This document shows positions 1 through 5,976 of a DNA stretch of 8,533 nucleotides, piece after piece. Within the stretch, counting starts at the first letter, position 1. Every line of letters starts with the position of its first letter. The position numbers were made by a program, and so were the translations under genes. Source of the stretch: Euryarchaeota archaeon UBA181 (lineage in GTDB: Archaea > Thermoplasmatota > Poseidoniia > Poseidoniales > Thalassarchaeaceae); the NCBI GenBank assembly GCA_002496725.1, contig DALI01000008.1:1-8533 (forward strand), in the 5' to 3' direction. Under the pieces are notes generated by a model, which was given only the letters and a program-made list of their open reading frames with translations, was not told the origin of the DNA and did no database searches.

Positions 1-146
1 TGACAGAAAGGGCATTCTGCGTCTTGAATCCAAATCCTCAACTCAGATAATTTCATGCCTTCTGGAGGTTCGTCAGACGGACTGGTTGATTCCCTTCTCC
101 TTCCTTGCATATTGAAGTCAATATCGTCATATGCGTGATAACTCAT
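1..146 (-). CDS. 5' part of an unrecognised protein, cut by the left window edge
   Basis: An ATG at 146-144 opens a frame that stays open for 48 codons to the window edge. It starts MSYHAYDDIDFNMQGRRRES and ends near the edge with a Cys-Pro-Phe-Cys pair. It begins only 4 bp after the stop of the 538-aa gene, and a purine-rich GAGGGAG lies shortly upstream, so it is very probably translated as the last visible member of the same operon. The first 30 residues are polar and rich in Asp, Ser and Arg, and look disordered. The CPFC knuckle after about 45 residues could be half of a zinc-binding site, but the partner Cys residues would lie outside the window. I do not recognise a family. Confidence 0.7.
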   Translation of the reverse strand, partial: MSYHAYDDIDFNMQGRRRESTSPSDEPPEGMKLSELRIWIQDAECPFC

Positions 147-150
147 GCCG

Positions 151-1767
151 CTATCTCCCTCTCATCAGAGTCATTCTGGCCAAAACTTCCCCGGACGCAG
201 TAAGCGAAAGACGTTCCTTGCCCTCTCGATGAATTAGACGATGTTCCTCACCTGACGTGATTCCTCGTGACCTCTGCTTATCGCCTGTTTTAGAATCCCT
301 GAAAAGAAGTTCGCCAGAAGCACTTTCGAGATTGTAGCCTCCCAAATCCCGAGACTCAATTTCCCCTCTTCCTCCCGAGTCCTTCTCTTCGAGTATAGTG
401 GCCAGGACTCTTCTGACTTGCTGACCATCCGTTATCGACCCATGGCCGGAAACTTCGATCCCCCTCCTTATCACCTCAATTTCATGGTCTTCAGGCAGAC
501 TCAGTCTATGTTTCGACTTGTCGAGATTAGTATCTAATGTAGGTCCCGTTACTCCCTCAGATTTTCTCCTTCTAAGGCAAGAAATAACAGAAATATCCGA
601 TGACCTACAGTACCTAATGACAGGAGCTATGAGATGCGATGGAATCCTATCGATAACCAATGTGCACTTCCCCCTATATCCTTCAGAAGCGTCCTTGATG
701 ACATTTAGTAGCCTTCTCAATGAGTCGTAATAGCCCGCCTCATCGTGAAACATCAGATTCGATATTGATTTCACCTCACCGCCCAACAGATCATCAATGG
801 GAACAACCTCTTGAATTCTCTCTGCAATTTTCATTGCCCTGTCATCATCATCACCATATTCTATTGCTACCAAGGCATACTTAGAGAACGCTCCAAGTAG
901 CCCGTGTTCATCCAGATAAGCCCTGCATCTCTTGCTTTCCTCGTCCGGGCTTCCCGTCCCTCCATGGAGTATAATCGCCGCACTCTCGGATCCGGGGAGA
1001 CGGTCGAGGCGAACCTCATTTTTTGAAAGCTGATAAGCTGCATGGATTAATCCAATGTCTGTGAGTCGGTATTCCACAGGATCAGCATCTCTTCTCTCAA
1101 TCATCCCGCTCTCCTCGAGACTCTTCGCTACCGTGCTCAATCCCTGTGGCCGGGGGAGGTCATATTTTGCTGAGGATATAGCATCTGAGCGAATCCACCC
1201 TGACTTGCCAGCCATCAAAGATAGCATCCCCGACTCCTTTCCTTCGAACCTTCTCGAGTCGAAACCTACTCTTCGAGGCATCTCGAAAGTACTGTTTACG
1301 GTTATTTCAACAGCCTCAGGTATGAATGCAGCATCTGTAGGCAACAAAGTCCAAATGTGACCTCCTGTCACCTCTCCCACCGCCAATAGGCAACTTACAA
1401 CGAAGCTACTGCCTCCGATCGCACATATGTGCAAATCGCCCCTTTCAACGTGCCCGCCTATGTCCAGATCTAGAATTTTCATCAGGTTAGATACCTCAGT
1501 TCCCCATATTTTCAGCTCGTCGAAATCACCTCTCTTGAATTCCGGACTCTGTGTAATTGACCTGTGTGGGTGCGAGGTTATGTCGATCCCTTTCAGAAGA
1601 TTAATTCGATACAAGCTATCTCCTATCAAATCATCAATAGGCGGAAAATCATATTCAGGAGAGTGTATGATTTTGATACTGTCGGGCTTGATCCTTTCGA
1701 TGAGATTGTCATATCCACAATCACCGAACCTTTTCAGATTCCAGTCGATAATAACAAGCACCGTCAT
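151..1767 (-). CDS. Tandem CARF-like Rossmann / winged-helix regulator (putative ligand-sensing transcription factor)
   Basis: This is a 538-aa soluble protein. Residues 1-165 read as a Rossmann-type domain: a first strand TVLVIID, then near residues 111-142 a hydrophobic strand, a Gly-Gly turn (ICAIGGSS), a helix and a strand (HIWTLLP). That is the layout of the CARF strand-4 ligand site, often TGG in CRISPR-associated CARF proteins. Residues 175-250 look like a winged helix (LSTVAKSLEESGMIERR followed by the wing YRLTDIG). The pattern then repeats more loosely: a second alpha/beta region at 260-400 (KYALVAIEY; KCTLVIDRIPSHLI) and a second winged-helix-like tail at 430-538 with the wing ERLSLTASGEV. 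Known CARF-wHTH proteins such as Csa3 bind cyclic oligoadenylate and DNA; this role is inferred here. Start: ATG at 1767 with GGTGAG 5 nt upstream. It lies 72 bp downstream of the CDC48-like gene and 4 bp before the next gene. No CRISPR array or cas gene is visible in the window. Alternative: an archaeal regulator with an unrelated Rossmann sensor. Confidence 0.62.
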   Translation of the reverse strand: MTVLVIIDWNLKRFGDCGYDNLIERIKPDSIKIIHSPEYDFPPIDDLIGDSLYRINLLKGIDITSHPHRSITQSPEFKRGDFDELKIWGTEVSNLMKILDLDIGGHVERGDLHICAIGGSSFVVSCLLAVGEVTGGHIWTLLPTDAAFIPEAVEITVNSTFEMPRRVGFDSRRFEGKESGMLSLMAGKSGWIRSDAISSAKYDLPRPQGLSTVAKSLEESGMIERRDADPVEYRLTDIGLIHAAYQLSKNEVRLDRLPGSESAAIILHGGTGSPDEESKRCRAYLDEHGLLGAFSKYALVAIEYGDDDDRAMKIAERIQEVVPIDDLLGGEVKSISNLMFHDEAGYYDSLRRLLNVIKDASEGYRGKCTLVIDRIPSHLIAPVIRYCRSSDISVISCLRRRKSEGVTGPTLDTNLDKSKHRLSLPEDHEIEVIRRGIEVSGHGSITDGQQVRRVLATILEEKDSGGRGEIESRDLGGYNLESASGELLFRDSKTGDKQRSRGITSGEEHRLIHREGKERLSLTASGEVLARMTLMRGR

Positions 1768-1839
1768 AATATCTCACCATTTATGATCGGGTATGATTTT
1801 CAATTCCATGCCAACACCCACTACCATGTATACAAGACC

Positions 1840-4014
1840 TCATTCAAGTGGTTCTATTTGAATTGAATCCTCCGACCCTGTTTCCTGTCCGAGGACTACT
1901 CCACAGGCTGTAAGCGCGTCCTCTTGCCTCACTGAGAAGCCCTCTGCACCTCCCTCGGGAAACTCGTCCAGATGCCTCTTGACAGCGACCTCCCTAATCT
2001 TCCTCCCAATTCCAGCCAAGTCAGCTCCCGACATCCCTGCCGGGAGGCCCAAAACTGCGGCTTCTAGATCAAGTTGTTCGCATAGAGGGGCATCTGCGAG
2101 ATGTACCTCAACTATCGCCGAGTACTCTTCTGGAAGTGGGAGGCCAACCTTGACATGGGTGCCAATTCTTCCCTCCCTGAGGAATGCTGGGTCGATCAGG
2201 TCCTTCCTATTAGTTGCAGCCATGATGAGTACCCCGTCCCTGGAGTCGATGCCATCTAACTCGGTCAATAGCTGATTGACTACCGATCCTAATCCAGAGC
2301 GTCCGGGACTAATCATGCCTCTATCCGCTCCTATGGCGTCGAACTCGTCGAAGAAAAGTATGCATGGCGCCATTTTCCTAGCCTTATCCATTAGGTTTCT
2401 GACCGCCCTCTCCGACTCGCCTTGCCACATTGAGAGCAGCTCGGGGCCCTTGATGCTGATGAACTGGGAGCCGGAGATATTTGCCGCGGCTCGAGCAAGA
2501 GCAGTTTTTCCAGTGCCAGGGGGGCCATGGAGAAGAATCCCCGATCCTATCTTCAAACCCGCTGCCTCATACAGTTCTGGGTGGCGGAGAGGATCGAGAA
2601 TCTTCTCTCTGAGCGCTTCCTTTGCGGTCGAATGACCGATAATTGAGGTGAAATCCTCCTTCACGATATCCCTATTGAATTTCCGCTTGATTGATGGTCT
2701 TACGCGTGCGAAAGACTCATTAAAATCATCCATCGTTATCTCAAGGCTGTCGGCATCGACTGTTTCTGACTCTATCAGGCTGGAGAATCCAAATATTCTC
2801 TCTGCGGACCTGTACACAGATTCCTTGCACAAATGATCGATATCCGCCCCCACGAAGCCCACCGTCACTTCAGCAAGCTCATCTAGGTCAACGTCAGAAG
2901 ACAGAGGCATCCCCCTGGAATGAATTGAAAGAATACTTTCCCTAGCTTGCTTGTCCGGGACTGGGCACTCAATGACCCTCTCGAATCTACCCGATCTGTT
3001 CACCGCCGGGTCTATTGAGGAGATTCTGTTTGTAGCACCAATTACAACTACTTGGCCCCTATCCTCTATTCCATCCATTAGTGTCAGTAGCTGAGCCACT
3101 AGCCTCCTAGAAGATTCTGACGAAGTGTCTCTGTCGGGTGTTATCGAGTCAATCTCATCGATGAAAATTACAGCTGGCTGATCCATTTTCGCTTCCTCAA
3201 AAAGCTCTCTAAGCGCCTTCTCAGAATCTCCCATCGCGCAACCGATAATTTCGGGCGCAGAAATGGAATGAATAGTGGCCTGAGTCTCTCTAGCCAAGGC
3301 CCTTGCAAGCAAACTCTTTCCAGTACCCGGCTCCCCACTGAGAAGGATCCCTCTGATTGGGGATTTCCCCCCTCTCAAGAAGACTTCCGGATGGAGAAGT
3401 GGCACTACCGCAACCTCCTGTAGCTGTTTGATTACGTCATCCAATCCCCCTATATCGGCAAATGACACATCTCCGGTTTCCAGCAGAGGTCGCTTTGCCT
3501 TCTGGTTCCTTACCTCGATCCTAGTCTCCGCATCCACTACTCCAGAAATCCCTCTTTGTAGGAGTCTCCTAGGGGAAGTCTTCACGACTTGCAACTCAAC
3601 AACTCCTCCATTCGGAGAAGGCATCGTAATGTGGTCTCTGATCCTCATTGGCCTACCAAATATTGCTGAACGATCACTACCGACAAGATCAATGTAATCC
3701 TGGGAAGAGGTATCTCCTACCAAGTCAAGGGTTACACTCGTGAGGGTTCTGAGATTAGCCTTCGATACAGTAATTCTCTCTCCGATCATTGAGTATGTGT
3801 TCAGCCTACTGGTTGCGTCTAGCAATACCATTCCAGACTCCACATTTCTCGATGATCTAGCTATTGCGATAGAGCCTCTGGAGCCCTTGATCTCCACCAA
3901 CCCTCCATTTTCCACTTCCAATGAGTCTAGGTCTAATGGATTAAGTACAGCAATTCCCTTGTGGGCCTGTGCGTCGGGGAGACTCCCGATGACGAAATCA
4001 GAACTCAATGTCAT
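1840..4014 (-). CDS. CDC48/VAT-type double AAA+ ATPase (protein unfoldase/segregase)
   Basis: This 724-aa protein has the full CDC48 layout. Residues 1-90 form a double-psi barrel and 91-175 the second N subdomain (RRPM-like GRPMRI and VVKTSP). D1 has Walker A GEPGTGKS (227-234), Walker B VIFIDEID (282-289), sensor Asn329 and arginine fingers in SGRFER (R343, R346). D2 has Walker A GPPGTGKT (497-504), Walker B ILFFDEFD (552-559), sensor Asn602 and RxxR at 613-616. Both ATPase sites therefore look competent. The family threads proteins through a hexameric ring using ATP and, in eukaryotes, extracts ubiquitylated substrates. Length is close to archaeal VAT. Oddities: the D1 Walker A has Glu at its second position, the D1 pore loop reads GCAMG without an aromatic residue, the D2 pore loop reads MWQG, and the D2 RxxR is followed by IGTH. 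The C-terminus EPLE lacks an HbYX proteasome-docking motif. These departures fit an accessory paralogue rather than the housekeeping copy. The ATG overlaps by one base the stop of the 40-aa gene. Confidence 0.95.
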   Translation of the reverse strand: MTLSSDFVIGSLPDAQAHKGIAVLNPLDLDSLEVENGGLVEIKGSRGSIAIARSSRNVESGMVLLDATSRLNTYSMIGERITVSKANLRTLTSVTLDLVGDTSSQDYIDLVGSDRSAIFGRPMRIRDHITMPSPNGGVVELQVVKTSPRRLLQRGISGVVDAETRIEVRNQKAKRPLLETGDVSFADIGGLDDVIKQLQEVAVVPLLHPEVFLRGGKSPIRGILLSGEPGTGKSLLARALARETQATIHSISAPEIIGCAMGDSEKALRELFEEAKMDQPAVIFIDEIDSITPDRDTSSESSRRLVAQLLTLMDGIEDRGQVVVIGATNRISSIDPAVNRSGRFERVIECPVPDKQARESILSIHSRGMPLSSDVDLDELAEVTVGFVGADIDHLCKESVYRSAERIFGFSSLIESETVDADSLEITMDDFNESFARVRPSIKRKFNRDIVKEDFTSIIGHSTAKEALREKILDPLRHPELYEAAGLKIGSGILLHGPPGTGKTALARAAANISGSQFISIKGPELLSMWQGESERAVRNLMDKARKMAPCILFFDEFDAIGADRGMISPGRSGLGSVVNQLLTELDGIDSRDGVLIMAATNRKDLIDPAFLREGRIGTHVKVGLPLPEEYSAIVEVHLADAPLCEQLDLEAAVLGLPAGMSGADLAGIGRKIREVAVKRHLDEFPEGGAEGFSVRQEDALTACGVVLGQETGSEDSIQIEPLE

Positions 4015-4136
4015 TACTCATCACCCCCGCCATCCGAATCCTCTATCCCAGTCCAATCATTGGGCAGTAGTGCAAGTGCAAGCCCTCCCGTCGCGACTAC
4101 AGCAACTGTCCTGAGAAAGCTTCCAATCATACCCAT
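4014..4136 (-). CDS. 40-aa single-membrane-segment protein
   Basis: This short gene fills the gap between the GIY-YIG-like gene and the ATPase gene. ATG at 4136-4134 directly follows the upstream TAG, and an excellent Shine-Dalgarno GGGAGGTG sits 7 nt before it. The TAA stop (4016-4014) shares its last A with the ATPase start, so the two genes are probably translationally coupled. The product starts MGMIGSFLRTVAVVATGG, continues with a hydrophobic stretch to about residue 24 (LALALLP), and ends in a short acidic tail (EDSDGGGDE). With an Arg near the N-terminal end of the hydrophobic segment and an acidic tail, it looks like a one-pass membrane peptide; orientation is uncertain. Coupling to the ATPase suggests a membrane anchor, adaptor or small effector, but this is inference. 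No known family recognised. Confidence 0.72.
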   Translation of the reverse strand: MGMIGSFLRTVAVVATGGLALALLPNDWTGIEDSDGGGDE

Positions 4137-4415
4137 CTAAGCACCTCCCTTCGGGCCTCTAACTTTGTACCCCTTGCTCCGTAAACTCTCGGCCAGTGCT
4201 AGCTCCTTTCTCTCAGCCTCTGATCGCGAAGAGCATGTGATGGAATCAAGTGGAACTAAGTCCATCCTCAGTCCATTGAAGTGGTTCCGAATGAGTCTCG
4301 GCCCTCCTCCTCTCGAATTGTACTTGCTCCAGTTGTCACTAAGCCTGGATGAGACAGTCTTCCCAGTTTGACCTACATAGAAGTCGTATCTGGTGCTCTC
4401 ATCCAATGAAACCAC
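4137..4415 (-). CDS. GIY-YIG nuclease-like protein; start uncertain
   Basis: The 92-aa version from GTG at 4415 contains the second half-motif of the GIY-YIG fold, FYVGQTGKT (residues 12-20), a following Arg24, a His45, a Glu-rich helix SEAERKELALAES (65-77) and a Gly-rich end (KGYKVRGPKGGA). This order, YVGQT then Arg then Glu helix then Lys-Gly-x-x-Val, is typical of small GIY-YIG proteins, which cut DNA using Tyr, Arg and Glu. The first half-motif strand (YHVYVVSL) lies just upstream in the same open frame, so the GTG start would delete the conserved first strand. The real product is probably longer (see the separate entry for 4416-4493). The gene ends in TAG directly abutting the 40-aa gene. 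In this locus it could be a nuclease effector; it could also be an unrelated repair-type nuclease carried along. Confidence 0.72.
   Translation of the reverse strand: MVSLDESTRYDFYVGQTGKTVSSRLSDNWSKYNSRGGGPRLIRNHFNGLRMDLVPLDSITCSSRSEAERKELALAESLRSKGYKVRGPKGGA
4142..4149 (-). promoter_or_regulatory. Shine-Dalgarno of the 40-aa gene
   Basis: On the minus strand GGGAGGTG lies inside the last codons of the GIY-YIG-like gene, with GGAGG 7 nt before the ATG at 4136. It is one of the best Shine-Dalgarno sites in the window and is the main evidence that the 40-aa frame is really translated. Confidence 0.75.
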
Positions 4416-4493
4416 ATAGACGTGATATGAACCACATGGACTTGTGCCATCGCATTCTGTACAACCTCCTTCGACGAGAAAAGATGAACTAAT
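4416..4493 (-). other. In-frame upstream extension of the GIY-YIG-like gene without a standard start codon
   Basis: The frame of the GIY-YIG-like gene is open upstream of GTG 4415 and encodes a Cys-containing leader (GGCTECDGTSPCGS) followed by YHVYVV, the first strand and GIY-type Tyr of the fold. It contains no ATG, GTG or TTG. An ATT at 4493-4491 overlaps the TGA of the preceding gene by one base and has AAGGTGG 7 nt upstream, so a rare ATT start (118 aa) is possible. A second strong site, AAGGAGGT at 4464-4471, precedes an out-of-frame ATG at 4455; loss of the single base after that ATG, or a +1 shift, would give MDGTSPCGSYHVYVVSL. A real indel, a sequencing error or a non-standard start all remain possible. 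Confidence 0.55.
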
Positions 4494-4966
4494 CAGGAGA
4501 CCACCTTCTGGGAAACGGGATCGGAGAATTCTGAAAGGGAGCCTTGTAGATCCTGTAAGATTTCAACCTGCTCCAGATTTGAGGAAATAAAACCATCAGG
4601 GGATGAAAAATCCTCTGAAAGCAGCCTATTCGCCCTTACTTCACTAAGGTCGAAAGACTTCTCCTCCGAACCAGGGAGAGGCGCCCCACACCAACAGGAG
4701 TTGGGCATCCTGACCCTCAGAAGCTCTTGAACGGGCATTCCATTCTCGTCAAGAGCCCACCTATATGAGCGAGAACCACGGTCCACGTTCCCCTTGTTGG
4801 AGAGCACCATGACCAGCTCATGCCCGCAACTCTCCACAGGGCACCTGTGGAGGTGCCTCTCCACGCCACTAGGAACAGCATCCAAGCTGTACACCTTTAG
4901 GTCGTTACAACCTATTGGGCTATCGTTATTCATCTTCGCGTTTTGCTCGTCATTTCTAGCAGTCAT
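4493..4966 (-). CDS. Cys-rich putative zinc-binding protein, unrecognised
   Basis: From ATG 4966 the product is 157 aa; a TTG at 4978 in the same frame would add four residues, but its AAGGA would touch the start codon, so I prefer the ATG. The central part has HLHRCPVESCGHE and, about 45 residues later, NSCWCGAPLPG, together giving a C-x4-C ... C-x-C arrangement with nearby His residues that could hold one zinc ion as a ribbon or knuckle. The N-terminus is polar and the last 50 residues are acidic and Ser-rich (about residues 108-157), likely helical or flexible. There is no RING pattern. It is the first gene of the second predicted transcription unit, behind the palindrome at 5008-5021, and its TGA overlaps the possible ATT start of the next gene. 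Role unknown; an adaptor or DNA-binding role would be guesswork. Confidence 0.75.
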   Translation of the reverse strand: MTARNDEQNAKMNNDSPIGCNDLKVYSLDAVPSGVERHLHRCPVESCGHELVMVLSNKGNVDRGSRSYRWALDENGMPVQELLRVRMPNSCWCGAPLPGSEEKSFDLSEVRANRLLSEDFSSPDGFISSNLEQVEILQDLQGSLSEFSDPVSQKVVS

Positions 4967-5007
4967 TTTCTCAACCAATCCTTACGTCTGTTATCAAGTC
5001 TCAAACC

Positions 5008-5021
5008 TGTCACTGGTGACA
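5008..5021. promoter_or_regulatory. 14-bp palindrome, putative operator, copy 1
   Basis: TGTCACTGGTGACA has 6-bp inverted arms (TGTCAC / GTGACA) around a 2-bp centre. It lies in the 52-64-bp gap between the 163-aa gene and the Cys-rich gene, ending 29 nt before TTG 4978 and 41 nt before ATG 4966. The identical 14 bases recur at 6763-6776 in the other main intergenic gap. The arms are too close together for an RNA hairpin, so a protein-binding operator for a dimeric regulator is the best reading. At this distance it would lie near the TATA/BRE region of an archaeal promoter and could repress or activate. Confidence 0.7.
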
Positions 5022-5030
5022 CATAGTGCT

Positions 5031-5522
5031 CTAAAGATCAATCTCATCGAAATCAAGACAATTCTGATGGATCCTATGATTGTGCCTTACAATCCTGGAC
5101 ATGCCCACTGAAAGATCATGAGCATCGAAAGGTATTGCCATGGAGATTTCTTTAGCCCTATTTGAGCCAGCTAGAATTATCGCGGCCTCGAGCTCGCTGG
5201 TCAGGAAAGTTGCATCAATTACTCCGTGCCCAACAATCATCCTAGGAGGGTTGGAGGGAACGTCATCATAGAAGAATACCCAGTCCAAGCCATCGGAAAC
5301 TCCCCTTATCGTACCCCTTTTCGACCAAAGGTTGGGGAGCCACCTCCTCCAGAAATCGAGGACACTGCTCTCGGAAATCAGTATATTTCTCTGTCCTGAT
5401 ACTCTCGTCATTCTGATATTTCCATCAGTTGTCAGTTCGAAATCCAAAGCCTGTGGGACTACGTGGTCTTGTGTGACACTGGATTTTGCATGTACCCTTA
5501 TTGAAGCGCCGAAAACCTCCAT
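5031..5522 (-). CDS. Unrecognised 163-aa protein of the E2-like gene cluster
   Basis: ATG at 5522, 4 bp after the stop of the E2-like gene, with AGGTGAT as ribosome binding site inside that gene's last codons. The product mixes strands and helices: a beta-rich first 45 residues (ASIRVHAKSS; GNIRMTRVSG), a Trp-rich helix (LDFWRRWLPNLWSKRG), a strand DWVFFYDD, and a helix LTSELEAAIILAGS, ending in a His-rich then acidic tail (HNHRIHQNCLDFDEIDL). I see no signal peptide, membrane segment or known catalytic motif; in particular no HxHP...D motif of a JAB/MPN peptidase. Tight linkage to the E2-like gene suggests a shared job. It is the last gene before the palindromic operator, so it probably closes the first transcription unit. 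Confidence 0.8.
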   Translation of the reverse strand: MEVFGASIRVHAKSSVTQDHVVPQALDFELTTDGNIRMTRVSGQRNILISESSVLDFWRRWLPNLWSKRGTIRGVSDGLDWVFFYDDVPSNPPRMIVGHGVIDATFLTSELEAAIILAGSNRAKEISMAIPFDAHDLSVGMSRIVRHNHRIHQNCLDFDEIDL

Positions 5523-5526
5523 TATA

Positions 5527-5976
5527 TCACCTGGCCCTAGAATTTGGATTCGGGTTAGAGAGTATGTATTGAATCTGGTTTAGGAAGCACCCGAGCCTCA
5601 TCTCCCTATTTTCTGGGAGTTTTTCGAATGAGCCAGCGTACGAGCCTATGCAGATGGCACAAAGATCGATATTCGGAGCCAAGGAATACCTATCGCTCTT
5701 GTAAATATTACAATGCCGTATCTCTGAGCTTGACGGACTTCTGATGTAAGCTATAGGTGTGCTAGAAGGGAAGTTTCTGAAGTCGATAAGGACGTTGTAT
5801 CGAACATCGGAGCTATCTCCTGCAGATTGAACCCCAATCATCGTGACTTGGATTACTCCGAAGTTCCCATTCCTCATCCTGTGTTGCTTCACAGCAGCAG
5901 TAGAAGGGTATTGGATCATCACCCTCCTCAGTTCGTCAGGAGTTATACCGGCTCCTGAGTCCAGATACCCTACCAT
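5527..5976 (-). CDS. E2 (UBC-fold)-like protein, putative ubiquitin-conjugating enzyme homologue
   Basis: The 149-aa product reads in order like an E2 enzyme: an N-terminal helix (TPDELRRVMIQYP), three strands (FGVIQVTMIG; VRYNVLIDFRNFP), a Pro-rich turn (FPSSTPIAYIRSP, residues 69-81), an HxN-type motif RHCNIY (87-92, compare the HPN of E2s), a downstream strand with candidate catalytic Cys106 or Cys109 (LCAICIGS), and a C-terminal helix ending ILSNPNPNSRAR, very like the LxNPNPxSxA end of E2 cores. E2s carry ubiquitin as a thioester on Cys. The gap from Asn90 to Cys106 is longer than in classical E2s, as seen in some prokaryotic E2-like families. Start: ATG 5976 overlaps the end of the 253-aa gene by 7 bp and has AGGAGGA 7 nt upstream; an in-frame ATG at 6048 lacks this support. 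Fold assignment is by eye, from motif order. An inactive UBC-fold protein is the main alternative. Confidence 0.65.
   Translation of the reverse strand: MVGYLDSGAGITPDELRRVMIQYPSTAAVKQHRMRNGNFGVIQVTMIGVQSAGDSSDVRYNVLIDFRNFPSSTPIAYIRSPSSSEIRHCNIYKSDRYSLAPNIDLCAICIGSYAGSFEKLPENREMRLGCFLNQIQYILSNPNPNSRAR

Noticed and set aside
1555..1590. HPHRSITQSPEFKRGD in the 538-aa protein looks a little like a JAMM (HxH...S..D) motif
   Set aside because: The spacing from the second His to Ser and Asp does not fit, no upstream Glu strand is apparent, and the segment sits in a loop of a Rossmann-like domain.
1774..1827. 17-aa frame (MVVGVGMELKIIPDHKW) in the gap before the 538-aa gene
   Set aside because: It is very short, has only a loosely placed GAGGT upstream, and nothing in its composition suggests a functional peptide.
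4137..4150. C-terminal GGA of the GIY-YIG-like protein as a ubiquitin-like di-Gly tail
   Set aside because: The Gly-rich end follows the Lys-Gly-x-x-Val strand common in small GIY-YIG proteins; no beta-grasp domain precedes it.
5008..5021. Palindrome as transcription terminator hairpin
   Set aside because: The arms are separated by only 2 bases, the stem is 6 bp, and no T-run follows on the minus strand.
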